Part shown: positions 8,031 to 14,942 of the stretch, in pieces
Position numbering within the stretch: position 1 is the stretch's first letter
Layout: the number at the start of each line of letters is the position of its first letter
Source of the DNA: DATCDR01 sp036510575
Lineage (GTDB): Bacteria; Actinomycetota; Acidimicrobiia; Acidimicrobiales; Bog-793
DNA length: 21,269 nucleotides
NCBI GenBank assembly: GCA_036510575.1
Contig: DATCDR010000055.1
Location: 1-21,269 of the forward strand
Reading direction: 5' to 3'
Made by a program: the position numbers and the translations under genes
The notes under the pieces: model-generated
What the model saw: only the letters and a program-made list of their open reading frames with translations
Database searches by the model: none
Told to the model about the DNA's origin: nothing

Positions 8031-8036
8031 CCCGCA

Positions 8037-8067
8037 AGCGTAGATAGCCTGCACGGCCCAGTTGCAA
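8037..8067 (-). promoter_or_regulatory. Candidate SDR operon promoter, TTGCAA-N19-TACGCT
   Basis: On the minus strand TTGCAA (8067-8062) is followed by 19 bases and TACGCT (8042-8037), then six bases and the SDR ATG at 8030. This is a leaderless arrangement and the only one here with a plausible -35. TTGCAA is its own reverse complement and recurs as the -35 of the divergent candidate promoter. Confidence 0.5.
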
Positions 8068-8134
8068 TGGCCGGACGCGTTCGGAGCGTGCGTGGGTTTG
8101 CTAGCGTCGCTGTACCCATTTCGGGCGGTGTGCG

Positions 8135-8164
8135 TTGCAACTTTGGCGTGCGGCGTCGTGTAAT
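8135..8164 (+). promoter_or_regulatory. Candidate HelD promoter, TTGCAA-N18-TGTAAT
   Basis: TTGCAA (8135-8140) is followed by 18 bases and TGTAAT (8159-8164). The -10 and the spacing are the same as in the nrdJ promoter. The predicted start is near 8171, giving a leader of about 125 nt before the HelD ATG. That leader contains an ATG at 8178 opening a 40-codon ORF. Confidence 0.45.
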
Positions 8165-8177
8165 TGGCGTCGCAAAG

Positions 8178-8300
8178 ATGGAGGGATGGCGACATGCTCG
8201 CTCGTGGTTCGGCGCTCTGGCTCTTGATCTCGGGCGGCTCCACTACGTGCTGGTCCGCCCTCGAGTGCCTGTGGTGAGCACAGGGGTGCACACGTCATGA
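8178..8300 (+). CDS. Possible 40-residue upstream ORF coupled to the HelD gene
   Basis: An ATG about seven bases after the predicted transcription start opens 40 codons (MEGWRHARSW... ending in STGVHTS). Its TGA (8298-8300) overlaps the HelD ATG (8297) as ATGA, a classic translational-coupling junction. The peptide has no recognisable family, and the frame can be extended upstream to an ATG at 8067. No Shine-Dalgarno site is visible before 8178. It may be a regulatory leader peptide or a chance ORF in GC-rich DNA; the sequence alone does not decide. Confidence 0.3.
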   Translation: MEGWRHARSWFGALALDLGRLHYVLVRPRVPVVSTGVHTS

Positions 8301-10591
8301 CCGATGACTTGGCACAGCTGCCAAGTGAACGTGAAACCTCCGGCGAGCTCGCTCGCGAGGGCTCCTACGTCGCCATGCTCTATGAGCAATTGGACCGATA
8401 CCGCGCTGAGCTGCAGTCCCAGCTCGCCGACGTCCGACTAGCGCCCGCCACCGGCACGCATCAGTGGCGAACCGAACGCGACGCGCTCGCGCGCTTGCTC
8501 GAGCGCCGGCTGCAGTCGATGGCGATCGGCGATCTGCCACTTTGTTTCGGCCGCTTGGACCTCGTTGACGGTGCTCGATTGCACGTCGGCAGAGTTGGGA
8601 TAGCAGGCGAGGGCGAAGAGCCGCTGCTGATGGATTGGCGAGCGCCGAAGGCCGCTCTGTTCTACAGCGCGACGTCTGGCTCACCACAAGGCGTCGTTCG
8701 GCGCCGTCACCTCCTTGCCAAGGGCCGCCAGGTGATTGCGATCGACGACGAGGTCTTCGACCTCGCCGCCTTAGAAGGCGATGCCGCAAGCGATCTTCAC
8801 GGCGACGCGGCGCTGCTGGCCGCGGTCTCTCAGACGAAATCGGGCTATATGCGCGACATCGTCGCGACGATCCAGCGAGAGCAAGACGAGGTCATCCGCG
8901 CCGACCTTGCCGGCGTGTTGGTCGTCCAAGGTGGCCCTGGAACTGGCAAGACCGCCGTTGCGTTGCATCGCGCCGCCTACCTGCTCTACACCCACCGCAT
9001 GCGTCTCGCTCAGACGGGTGTCTTGGTGGTCGGGCCGAACCCCGTCTTCTTGCGATACATCGAGCAGGTGCTGCCGTCCCTCGGGGAGACCGGCGCCGTG
9101 CTTGCCACGGTGCACAGCCTCTTTCCAGGCGTTCGGCCGCGTCATCACGATGCGACTACGACAGCTGAGCTAAAAGGCCGACCCGAGATGGTCGAACTGC
9201 TCCAAAAGGCGGTTCGGGACCGCCAACGCCTGCCGCGAGAGACGACCCACCTCGCCTTTGAACGCTCCCGCATCACTTTCACCAGGGGGATCTGCGATCG
9301 CGCCCGTCTACACGGCCGACGCTCGTCGCGGGCGCACAATCAGGCCCGTCGGCTCGTCGAGCTCCAACTTTTGGACGTCGGAGTCGGCCAACTACGTGAC
9401 CAGATGGTCGCCGGTGGTGCTGCTGAGCCGTCCCAGGAGACCCTCCGCGAGCTGCGCAGCGGTCTGCGGCGTTCGAGAGACTTTCGAGCCCTCATGGAGC
9501 GACTCTGGCCGATCCTCACGCCACAGCAGCTGCTGAACGATCTCTTCGGGACACCAGCGCTGCTTCGCTCGGCCGGTGCTGGCATCGCCGATGTCGACTC
9601 GATGGTGCTTGCACGCGATCGGGTCGCTGACCCCGACGCAGTGCTCTGGTCGATGGAGGACGTGCCCCTTTTGGACGAGGCGGGTGAGCTGCTTGGTCCA
9701 GCCACCGACGAGGCACGGGCGCGACTCGCCCGTCAGCAGCGCCAGACTCGCCAGCAAGAGCTCGAGTTCGCGAACCGCGTGCTCTCGAGCATGGAGCTCG
9801 ACATCGCGATCTCAGCTGAGCGTTTCGCCGACCGGTTCGCTGATCAAAGCGGCGACACGATCGCCGAGCAGGCGGCGAAGGATCGGACGTGGAAGTTTGG
9901 TCACGTGATCGTCGACGAGGCACAAGAGCTGTCCCCGATGGCCTGGAGGATGCTGTTTCGGCGAAATCCGAACCGTTCGATGACCGTCGTCGGCGACCTC
10001 GCGCAGTGCTCGGCGAACTGGGCGCCTGCGTCGTGGGGTGAGATCCTCGAGGAGTTCGCGGCCGATCGGTGGCGAGTCGCCGAGTTGACGGTCAACTATC
10101 GGACGCCCACCGAGATCATGGAGAGCGCGAACGCTGTGTTGCGTCTGGCCGCTCCAGACGTCACGCCGACGGTCGCCATCAGGTCGTCGGGGACCTCGCC
10201 GTATCGTCGGCGAATCGACTCAGCGACCCGCGGGGCTGAAGTCGCAGCGGTCGTCGAAGCCGAGCTTCAAGAGCTCGGTGAGGGACGACTTTGCGTCATC
10301 GCTCCAGCGACTCGCCACGCCGAGCTCGCGCCGGCGCTCTCGGAGCTCCTCGGGGACCGTTTCGACCCGCAGAACCCGCTCGGAGCCCAGGTGGCACTGG
10401 TCGCGGTGGCAGAGGCCAAAGGCCTCGAGTTCGACGGCGTTGTAATCGTTGAGCCTGGCGAGATCGTCGCTATGTCGGCGCGTGGAGCAAATGACCTGTA
10501 CGTGGCGCTGACGCGCGCCACCCAGCGCTTGGTGGCGCTCTACAGCGGGTCGCTGCCGGCGGTGCTCGAGGAGCATCTCGCCGAGGCTTAG
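8297..10591 (+). CDS. HelD/HelR-like RNA polymerase-associated ATPase (UvrD-like superfamily 1)
   Basis: A 764-residue protein with HelD architecture rather than that of UvrD, PcrA or Rep. The N-terminal 20-75 stretch is helical and charged, like the coiled-coil arm that enters RNA polymerase. LLMDWRAPKAALFY (110-123) and the VVRRRHLL segment are HelD signatures. The Walker A GGPGTGKT is at 212-219, followed by a HRAAYLLY helix. The Walker B VDEAQE has Asp540-Glu541; GDLAQ and NYRTPTEIM follow; GLEFDG starts at 709; YVALTRATQRL is at 735-745. All ATPase motifs are intact. Known HelD proteins release and recycle stalled RNA polymerase, and actinobacterial HelR can displace rifamycins; whether this one does is inference. 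AGGGG lies ten bases before the ATG. Its stop overlaps that of the convergent YcaQ-like gene. Confidence 0.93.
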   Translation: MTDDLAQLPSERETSGELAREGSYVAMLYEQLDRYRAELQSQLADVRLAPATGTHQWRTERDALARLLERRLQSMAIGDLPLCFGRLDLVDGARLHVGRVGIAGEGEEPLLMDWRAPKAALFYSATSGSPQGVVRRRHLLAKGRQVIAIDDEVFDLAALEGDAASDLHGDAALLAAVSQTKSGYMRDIVATIQREQDEVIRADLAGVLVVQGGPGTGKTAVALHRAAYLLYTHRMRLAQTGVLVVGPNPVFLRYIEQVLPSLGETGAVLATVHSLFPGVRPRHHDATTTAELKGRPEMVELLQKAVRDRQRLPRETTHLAFERSRITFTRGICDRARLHGRRSSRAHNQARRLVELQLLDVGVGQLRDQMVAGGAAEPSQETLRELRSGLRRSRDFRALMERLWPILTPQQLLNDLFGTPALLRSAGAGIADVDSMVLARDRVADPDAVLWSMEDVPLLDEAGELLGPATDEARARLARQQRQTRQQELEFANRVLSSMELDIAISAERFADRFADQSGDTIAEQAAKDRTWKFGHVIVDEAQELSPMAWRMLFRRNPNRSMTVVGDLAQCSANWAPASWGEILEEFAADRWRVAELTVNYRTPTEIMESANAVLRLAAPDVTPTVAIRSSGTSPYRRRIDSATRGAEVAAVVEAELQELGEGRLCVIAPATRHAELAPALSELLGDRFDPQNPLGAQVALVAVAEAKGLEFDGVVIVEPGEIVAMSARGANDLYVALTRATQRLVALYSGSLPAVLEEHLAEA

Positions 10592-11769
10592 CTGGCCTCG
10601 GTTCTGATCCGGCCCGCGAGCGCGCCCTGCAGTGGTGTCCGCAGCGGTTCAGGTGTGACCCGCTCGAGCTGGATGCCCGCCGCGTTGATCCAGCTCGCGG
10701 CGTTGGCGAGCGCGATCGCCGCTTGAGGAACGGCGGAGGCGCCAGTTAGTGAGATGTGTCGAACGACGAGGGTGTCCTTGGCCTTGGCCGGGTCGACTGC
10801 TCCGATGATCTCGGTACCTGCGAGGATCGGCATCGCATAGTAGCCGTGCACCCGCATCGGACGCGGGACGTAGGCCTCGAGCCGGTGCACGTAGCCGAAG
10901 AGCCGTTCGACGAAGGGGCGCTCCCAAAGGAGCGAATCGAAGGGGGAGAGCAAGGTCGTGCGAACCCGTGCCGGGCTAGCTAGCCCCTCAAGTGCCGCAC
11001 GCGTCGCATACCAGGGCCGGTCGCTTCCTTCGACGGTGACCTGAGTGAGATCCGCGTCGGCGAATACCTCTTTGACCTCGGCGATCGTCATCTTGTGATG
11101 CCTGCCGAGGTCCTGGATCGTGGCGACGCCGAGTGAGCGTGCGGCCTCGCGCACGAGGGCGAGCCGACAGTCGTAGTCGCTCAGCTCGACCTCGAGCAGC
11201 TCGGCAGGGATCGCCCGCTCGGCGAGGTCGTAGACGCGCCGCCAGCCGCGACGCGCCACGCAGACGACCTCGCCGGTGTCGATCAGCGTCTCGACGGCGA
11301 TCTTGGCCTCGGTCCAGTCCCACCAGGGTCCGCCCCGCGTCGTCCCGCCGAGGTCGCTAGCGAGCAGTGGGCCGTCGCTCACAAGGCGCGATCGCACGAG
11401 CTCGATCGCCCGCTCTGGATCTTCTAGCCGATGCCAGCGTCGCTTTCGGAGCCGTGCGGCGCGCCGGCGGAACTCAAACGTCGGCCAACGCTGTATCGGA
11501 ATGATGCAGGCTGCATGTGCCCAGTACTCAAAAGAGGTCGGCGCCGCCGGTGACCAGTACGCCGCTTCGACCTTGTCGCTGGCGATCGGCCCGAGCCTGG
11601 ACCAGGCAACGAGCAGGTGCGTTCTTGCCAGCACGGAGATCGTGTCGAGTTGCACCGCGCCAAGTGCTCGCAGCATCGAAGCAGGATCTTTGAGCTTGGC
11701 CCCGGCGAGGCCCTGTGCGCGAAGCGCCACGAGGCGCGCTTCGCTAATCGAGAGAGACTCCGTGGCCAT
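10588..11769 (-). CDS. YcaQ/AlkX-like winged-helix DNA glycosylase (HTH_42 family)
   Basis: A 393-residue member of the HTH_42 (DUF1006) family, which includes interstrand-crosslink glycosylases such as E. coli YcaQ (AlkX) and Streptomyces AlkZ. Gln40-Leu41-Asp42 in AVQLDTISV fits the catalytic Q-x-D motif of the YcaQ type rather than the Q-x-Q of AlkZ. LARTHLLVAWSRLG follows directly. SPFDSLLWERPFVERLFGY and HGYYAMPILAGTEIIGAVD are the conserved C-terminal blocks. Expected role: unhooking or excising alkylated or crosslinked purines. The last base of this gene's TAA (10588-10590 read in reverse) overlaps the helD TAG, so the two convergent stops share a TTAG. The ATG has no Shine-Dalgarno site but TAGGCT six bases upstream. 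Confidence 0.88.
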   Translation of the reverse strand: MATESLSISEARLVALRAQGLAGAKLKDPASMLRALGAVQLDTISVLARTHLLVAWSRLGPIASDKVEAAYWSPAAPTSFEYWAHAACIIPIQRWPTFEFRRRAARLRKRRWHRLEDPERAIELVRSRLVSDGPLLASDLGGTTRGGPWWDWTEAKIAVETLIDTGEVVCVARRGWRRVYDLAERAIPAELLEVELSDYDCRLALVREAARSLGVATIQDLGRHHKMTIAEVKEVFADADLTQVTVEGSDRPWYATRAALEGLASPARVRTTLLSPFDSLLWERPFVERLFGYVHRLEAYVPRPMRVHGYYAMPILAGTEIIGAVDPAKAKDTLVVRHISLTGASAVPQAAIALANAASWINAAGIQLERVTPEPLRTPLQGALAGRIRTEAS

Positions 11770-11775
11770 GCCCCG

Positions 11776-11781
11776 AGCCTA
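11776..11781 (-). promoter_or_regulatory. Candidate leaderless -10 (TAGGCT) of the YcaQ-like gene
   Basis: On the minus strand TAGGCT is followed by six bases (cggggc) and the ATG at 11769. It overlaps a CCTAGG palindrome and lies 28 bp from the divergent -10 at 11809, so the two promoters must share or interfere in this short intergenic space. No -35 is recognisable. Confidence 0.5.
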
Positions 11782-11808
11782 GGAAAATGTCGCGGCTCTT
11801 TGCGCCGG

Positions 11809-11814
11809 TAGCCT
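11809..11814 (+). promoter_or_regulatory. Candidate leaderless -10 (TAGCCT) of the divergent MFS gene
   Basis: TAGCCT is followed by eight bases and an in-frame ATG at 11823. The context (ccggtagcct) is identical over ten bases to that preceding the aminotransferase at 75. The spacing is one or two bases longer than in the other cases. Confidence 0.4.
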
Positions 11815-11822
11815 TTTCGGCG

Positions 11823-13061
11823 ATGGTCGTGGATCCCAAGGTGCAGCGGCCATCAGCTGCGGCCGAGCGCAGCCTCATCGTCTCGCTCTTGACGATGACC
11901 TTCCTGCTCTGGATCGGCGCCAGCGCCATCGTGCCGCTGCTGCCAACGTATCTGCACGGACACGGTGCGTCGACCGGCCTCGTCGGGGTGGTGATGGCGT
12001 CGTACTTTGCGCTGAGCGTGGTCACGCAGTACCCGGCTGGGCGCCTTACTGACCGCATCGGCGCGCGCGCGGTGATCGTCGCAGGGCTAGCGGTTTTCGT
12101 TGCCGGTAGCGTCGGCTTCGCGCTGCAAAGCGGCGCGCTGCCTGCAATTGCGTACCGCTCGGCCCAGGGCATCGGCGCGGGTGCTGCCTCGGTGGCCTCT
12201 GCGGCGATGGTGGCGGCGCACGTCGATCCAGAGCGACGCGGGCGTGCCTTCGCCCTCCTTTATGGCAGCCAGAGTCTGGCGCTCGCTGTCGGGCCGCTAG
12301 CTGGGGGTTTCGTTGGCGCGTCCTCGATGCGGGTGCTGTTCTTTGGTGCCGCTGGCCTCGCCTGCGCTGCGGCGGCACCGGTCCTTCGCGCCCTGCCGCC
12401 GCAGTCGTTGCGCGATTCTTCGCCGCTAGCGAGCGAGATCTCGGCCAAGCCACGGCTTCGTGGCAGCGCCTACAACAAGGCGCTGCTCGGCGCGCTGGCG
12501 ATCTTCGCCGGTACCGGCTTGCTCGGCGGCCTCTATGAATCCGTATGGAGCCTGCTGCTCTCCTCGCGTGGCGCGACGAGCGTCGAGATCGGCCTCTCCT
12601 GGACGATGTACTGCCTGCCCTTCGCGTTGCTCTCGGCGCCTGCTGGGCGACTGGCAGACCACCGCAGCCGAAAGGTGCTCGTGGTGGTCGGCGTATTGAC
12701 CTCTGGCCTGTTCGCGCTCTGGTATCCAGAGATCCATAGTGTCGCCGTTCTCGTGGTGCTCGGCTGTCTCGACGCGGTAGGCGGCGTACTGGTGACGCCA
12801 GCGGCGCTGTCGATGCTCGCACAGTGGACACCAAGCGATCGACACGGTGCGGCACAGGGCGCGCTCGCCACGTCGCGGACCGCTGCCACCGCCCTCGCCG
12901 CAGCCGGCTGCGGCGCACTTTTTGGCGTCGCGAAGATCCTTCCCTTCGCCGGCGTTGCGCTCTGCTTGATGCTGCTCGGCGTGGTGGCATTGGTGGTCTG
13001 GCGCGGCCTGCCTGCACGAGCCCTCGAGGCGAGCGGCGCGATCGAAGGCCCGCTGCAATGA
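11823..13061 (+). CDS. Major facilitator superfamily transporter
   Basis: A 412-residue, 12-helix MFS protein of inner membrane type. GRLTDRIGARAV after helix 2 is the motif-A loop (G-x-x-x-D-R-x-G), and GRLADHRSRKVLV is its repeat in the second half. An RSAQGIGAGAASVASAAMVA helix with GRAFALLYGSQSLALAVGPLAGG matches the motif-C region of drug:H+ antiporters, so export is more likely than import; the substrate is unknown. The chosen ATG at 11823 follows TAGCCT by eight bases. An earlier in-frame ATG at 11787 would leave only 17 bp to the divergent YcaQ-like start and has an AGGA too close to be useful. Riboflavin kinase starts 44 bp downstream. Confidence 0.88.
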   Translation: MVVDPKVQRPSAAAERSLIVSLLTMTFLLWIGASAIVPLLPTYLHGHGASTGLVGVVMASYFALSVVTQYPAGRLTDRIGARAVIVAGLAVFVAGSVGFALQSGALPAIAYRSAQGIGAGAASVASAAMVAAHVDPERRGRAFALLYGSQSLALAVGPLAGGFVGASSMRVLFFGAAGLACAAAAPVLRALPPQSLRDSSPLASEISAKPRLRGSAYNKALLGALAIFAGTGLLGGLYESVWSLLLSSRGATSVEIGLSWTMYCLPFALLSAPAGRLADHRSRKVLVVVGVLTSGLFALWYPEIHSVAVLVVLGCLDAVGGVLVTPAALSMLAQWTPSDRHGAAQGALATSRTAATALAAAGCGALFGVAKILPFAGVALCLMLLGVVALVVWRGLPARALEASGAIEGPLQ

Positions 13062-13093
13062 GATCGGTGCTCGCTCGTTCGCTCGAAGCTCGC

Positions 13094-13099
13094 TAGGGT
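13094..13099 (+). promoter_or_regulatory. Candidate leaderless -10 (TAGGGT) of the riboflavin kinase gene
   Basis: TAGGGT is followed by exactly six bases (caccgg) and the ATG at 13106. There is no Shine-Dalgarno sequence and no clear -35; the preceding 30 bases are a degenerate run of gctcg/cgctc units. Confidence 0.5.
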
Positions 13100-13105
13100 C
13101 ACCGG

Positions 13106-13507
13106 ATGCTTGTTGTGTCTGAAGGTGTCGTCGTCGAGGGAGACCACCGCGGTCGTGAACTCGGTTTCCCGACAGCGAACGTCGACGTGGGCATCGCCGT
13201 TGAACTTCCTGAAGACGGTGTCTACGCCGGTTACGCGGAGCGCGCCGACCACTCGATCTACGCCGCGGCGATCTCGGTCGGGCACCGTCCGACCTTCTAC
13301 GGCGATGGCAGCCCGAGGCTTTTAGAGGCATTCCTCCTCGACTTCGACGGCGATCTCTACGGCGAGCAGCTGATCGTCACGATCACCGAGCTCGTCCGAG
13401 GTCAGGCGCACTTTGCCGGGCGCGACGAGCTCATCGCACAGATCGCGGCCGATGTGGCACGCGTGCGAGAATTGGCCCCACTGCCCGAGGCGGACTCCTC
13501 GGTCTAG
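13106..13507 (+). CDS. Stand-alone riboflavin kinase domain
   Basis: A 133-residue protein that corresponds to the flavokinase half only of the usual bifunctional RibF of about 310 residues. It would phosphorylate riboflavin with ATP to FMN in the cytoplasm. RGRELGFPTANV (15-26) holds the PTAN motif with Thr23 and Asn25 for Mg-ATP. PEDGVYAGY follows, then ISVGHRPTF, and Glu74 in LLEAFLLDF is the expected catalytic base; DLYGE completes the barrel. The adenylyltransferase (FAD synthetase) domain is absent and no gene for it is nearby. The gene begins with a leaderless-type ATG 44 bp after the MFS gene, in a flavin- and F420-using neighbourhood. All kinase residues are intact, so it is not an obvious fragment. 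Confidence 0.85.
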   Translation: MLVVSEGVVVEGDHRGRELGFPTANVDVGIAVELPEDGVYAGYAERADHSIYAAAISVGHRPTFYGDGSPRLLEAFLLDFDGDLYGEQLIVTITELVRGQAHFAGRDELIAQIAADVARVRELAPLPEADSSV

Positions 13508-13606
13508 CCCGTTCGTTGGAGAAATTGACGATCGGTACTCGCCGATGGAAGCGTCGCGGTAACGGGTAGAGCTATTGCCCGGTGATGACGTGAAGGCGAG
13601 GGGCGA

Positions 13607-14881
13607 GTGACCGAGGCGAGAGGGAGCGCCCCGGGCAGACGCCCCGTCGAAGCGGCAGGCAGTCAAAGCGCAGGGCGCGCACTTGGTCCGCTCTGGATGC
13701 AGATCTACCTCCCGAACCTGATCATCGCCACTGGTCAGGGCGCGATGATCCCGGTGCTGGTCTTTGCCGCAAAGCACGTGCATGCCTCACCTGCGGTCGC
13801 CACCTTGGTGGTTTTTGTGAACGGCTTCGGGACGATGCTCTTCGACCTCCCGGCGGGGCGAATCGTCGCGAGGGTGGGCGAGCAGCGCTCGAGCTGGGTC
13901 GCCGCCGCGCTGTTGGGTGGCGGCTTGCTCGGATGCCTCTACTCCCGAAACGTTCTCGAGCTGTCGTTCTTCATCTTCGTGCAAGCCGCAGGCTGGGCAG
14001 TGTGGAGCCTCGTGCGCCTGACGCATCTTTCGAGGGTGGCGCCGGCGTGGGCGCGCGGAAGGGCGCTCTCGATCTTTGGAGGCGTGACGCGCGCGGGCAA
14101 CGTCTTTGGGCCGTTCATCTTCTTGGCAGTCGCCGGACACGAGGATCAAAAACACGTTGCTGTGGCGTTCCTCATCTACTTGATCACGGTTGGAATCGGC
14201 TTCGTGTGGCTCGTGCTCGCCCGTGACAAGAGCGATCACGCAGCGTCTGAGAGCAACTCTGAGCGGATCCGGCCGATGAAGGTAGTGCTCGACAGCAAGC
14301 GGGAGTTCGCCACCGCAGGCGTCGCGACACTCGGCGTGAGCCTGCTTCGGGGGAGCCGAAACGCCATCATCGCGGTCTGGGGCTCCCACATCGGGCTGAG
14401 CGCCAGCCAGGTGAGCGTGATCTTCGCCTTCTCCTCGCTACTCGACCTCACGCTCTTTTACCCGTCTGGCGTGGTCTCTGACCGCTTCGGGAGAAGAGCG
14501 GTCGCGGTTCCCTGCATCGCCTTGTTGTCGCTCGGCCACCTACTCATCCCACTTAGCCACAGCTTCGACTCGCTCTTTGTCGTGGCGCTCGTGCTCGGCT
14601 TCGGGAACGGGATGGGCTCTGGAATCGTTATGACGCTCGGGGCCGACCGCGCGCCGACGGTAGGGAGAGCGTCGTTCCTCGCGGTCTGGCGCATGGTCGC
14701 CGACGGTGGAACGGCCGGGGGACCGCTGATCGATGCCGTTGTGGTCGGCCTTGGCGCGATCGCTCTCGCAGGGCCGGTCGTCGGTGTGGTTGGCCTTGGC
14801 TGCGGCCTCGTCGTGCTCCGGTATCTAAAAGAGCCCCCGCGGCAACGAGAGATCGTGCGCGACATCCCTCAGAGCACCTAA
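13607..14881 (+). CDS. Major facilitator superfamily transporter
   Basis: A 424-residue, probably 12-helix transporter, with a 25-residue hydrophilic N-terminus before the first helix. DLPAGRIVARVGEQRSS after helix 2 and YPSGVVSDRFGRRAVAVP after helix 8 are the paired motif-A loops, the second a perfect G-x-x-x-D-R-x-G-R-R. A hydrophilic loop at about 205-230 separates the two halves. Substrate unknown. The start is a GTG preceded by GAGGGG only three bases upstream, with further purine-rich sequence before it. An ATG at 13584 runs into a stop after two codons. It follows the riboflavin kinase by 99 bp and ends converging on the sulfurtransferase gene. Confidence 0.88.
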   Translation: MTEARGSAPGRRPVEAAGSQSAGRALGPLWMQIYLPNLIIATGQGAMIPVLVFAAKHVHASPAVATLVVFVNGFGTMLFDLPAGRIVARVGEQRSSWVAAALLGGGLLGCLYSRNVLELSFFIFVQAAGWAVWSLVRLTHLSRVAPAWARGRALSIFGGVTRAGNVFGPFIFLAVAGHEDQKHVAVAFLIYLITVGIGFVWLVLARDKSDHAASESNSERIRPMKVVLDSKREFATAGVATLGVSLLRGSRNAIIAVWGSHIGLSASQVSVIFAFSSLLDLTLFYPSGVVSDRFGRRAVAVPCIALLSLGHLLIPLSHSFDSLFVVALVLGFGNGMGSGIVMTLGADRAPTVGRASFLAVWRMVADGGTAGGPLIDAVVVGLGAIALAGPVVGVVGLGCGLVVLRYLKEPPRQREIVRDIPQST

Positions 14882-14942
14882 GGCCCAGTCGTCCCGAGCA
14901 GTCCAGGAGGCCTTGTCGCACCGGCTCGTGGAAGTGCCTTAG
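14878..14942. repeat. Inverted CTAAGGC/GCCTTAG spanning both convergent stop codons
   Basis: CTAAGGC at 14878-14884 contains the TAA of the MFS gene. Its exact reverse complement at 14936-14942 contains the TAA of the convergent sulfurtransferase gene. The arms are 51 bases apart, too far for a normal terminator hairpin. No other terminator is visible in the 57-bp gap. Confidence 0.3.

Noticed and set aside
8031..8291. N-terminal extension of the SDR to 8291
   Set aside because: The extra 87 residues are His/Ser/Ala-rich and not SDR-like. They would cover the divergent promoter region, and the ATG at 8030 gives the normal family length.
8031..8296. Rifamycin-associated element upstream of the HelD-like gene
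   Set aside because: No stretch resembling the G-rich element known upstream of some rifamycin-induced genes could be recognised.
12046..13017. 323-codon Arg-rich antisense frame over the MFS gene
   Set aside because: Composition is typical of shadow frames in GC-rich genes, and the plus strand encodes a coherent 12-helix transporter.
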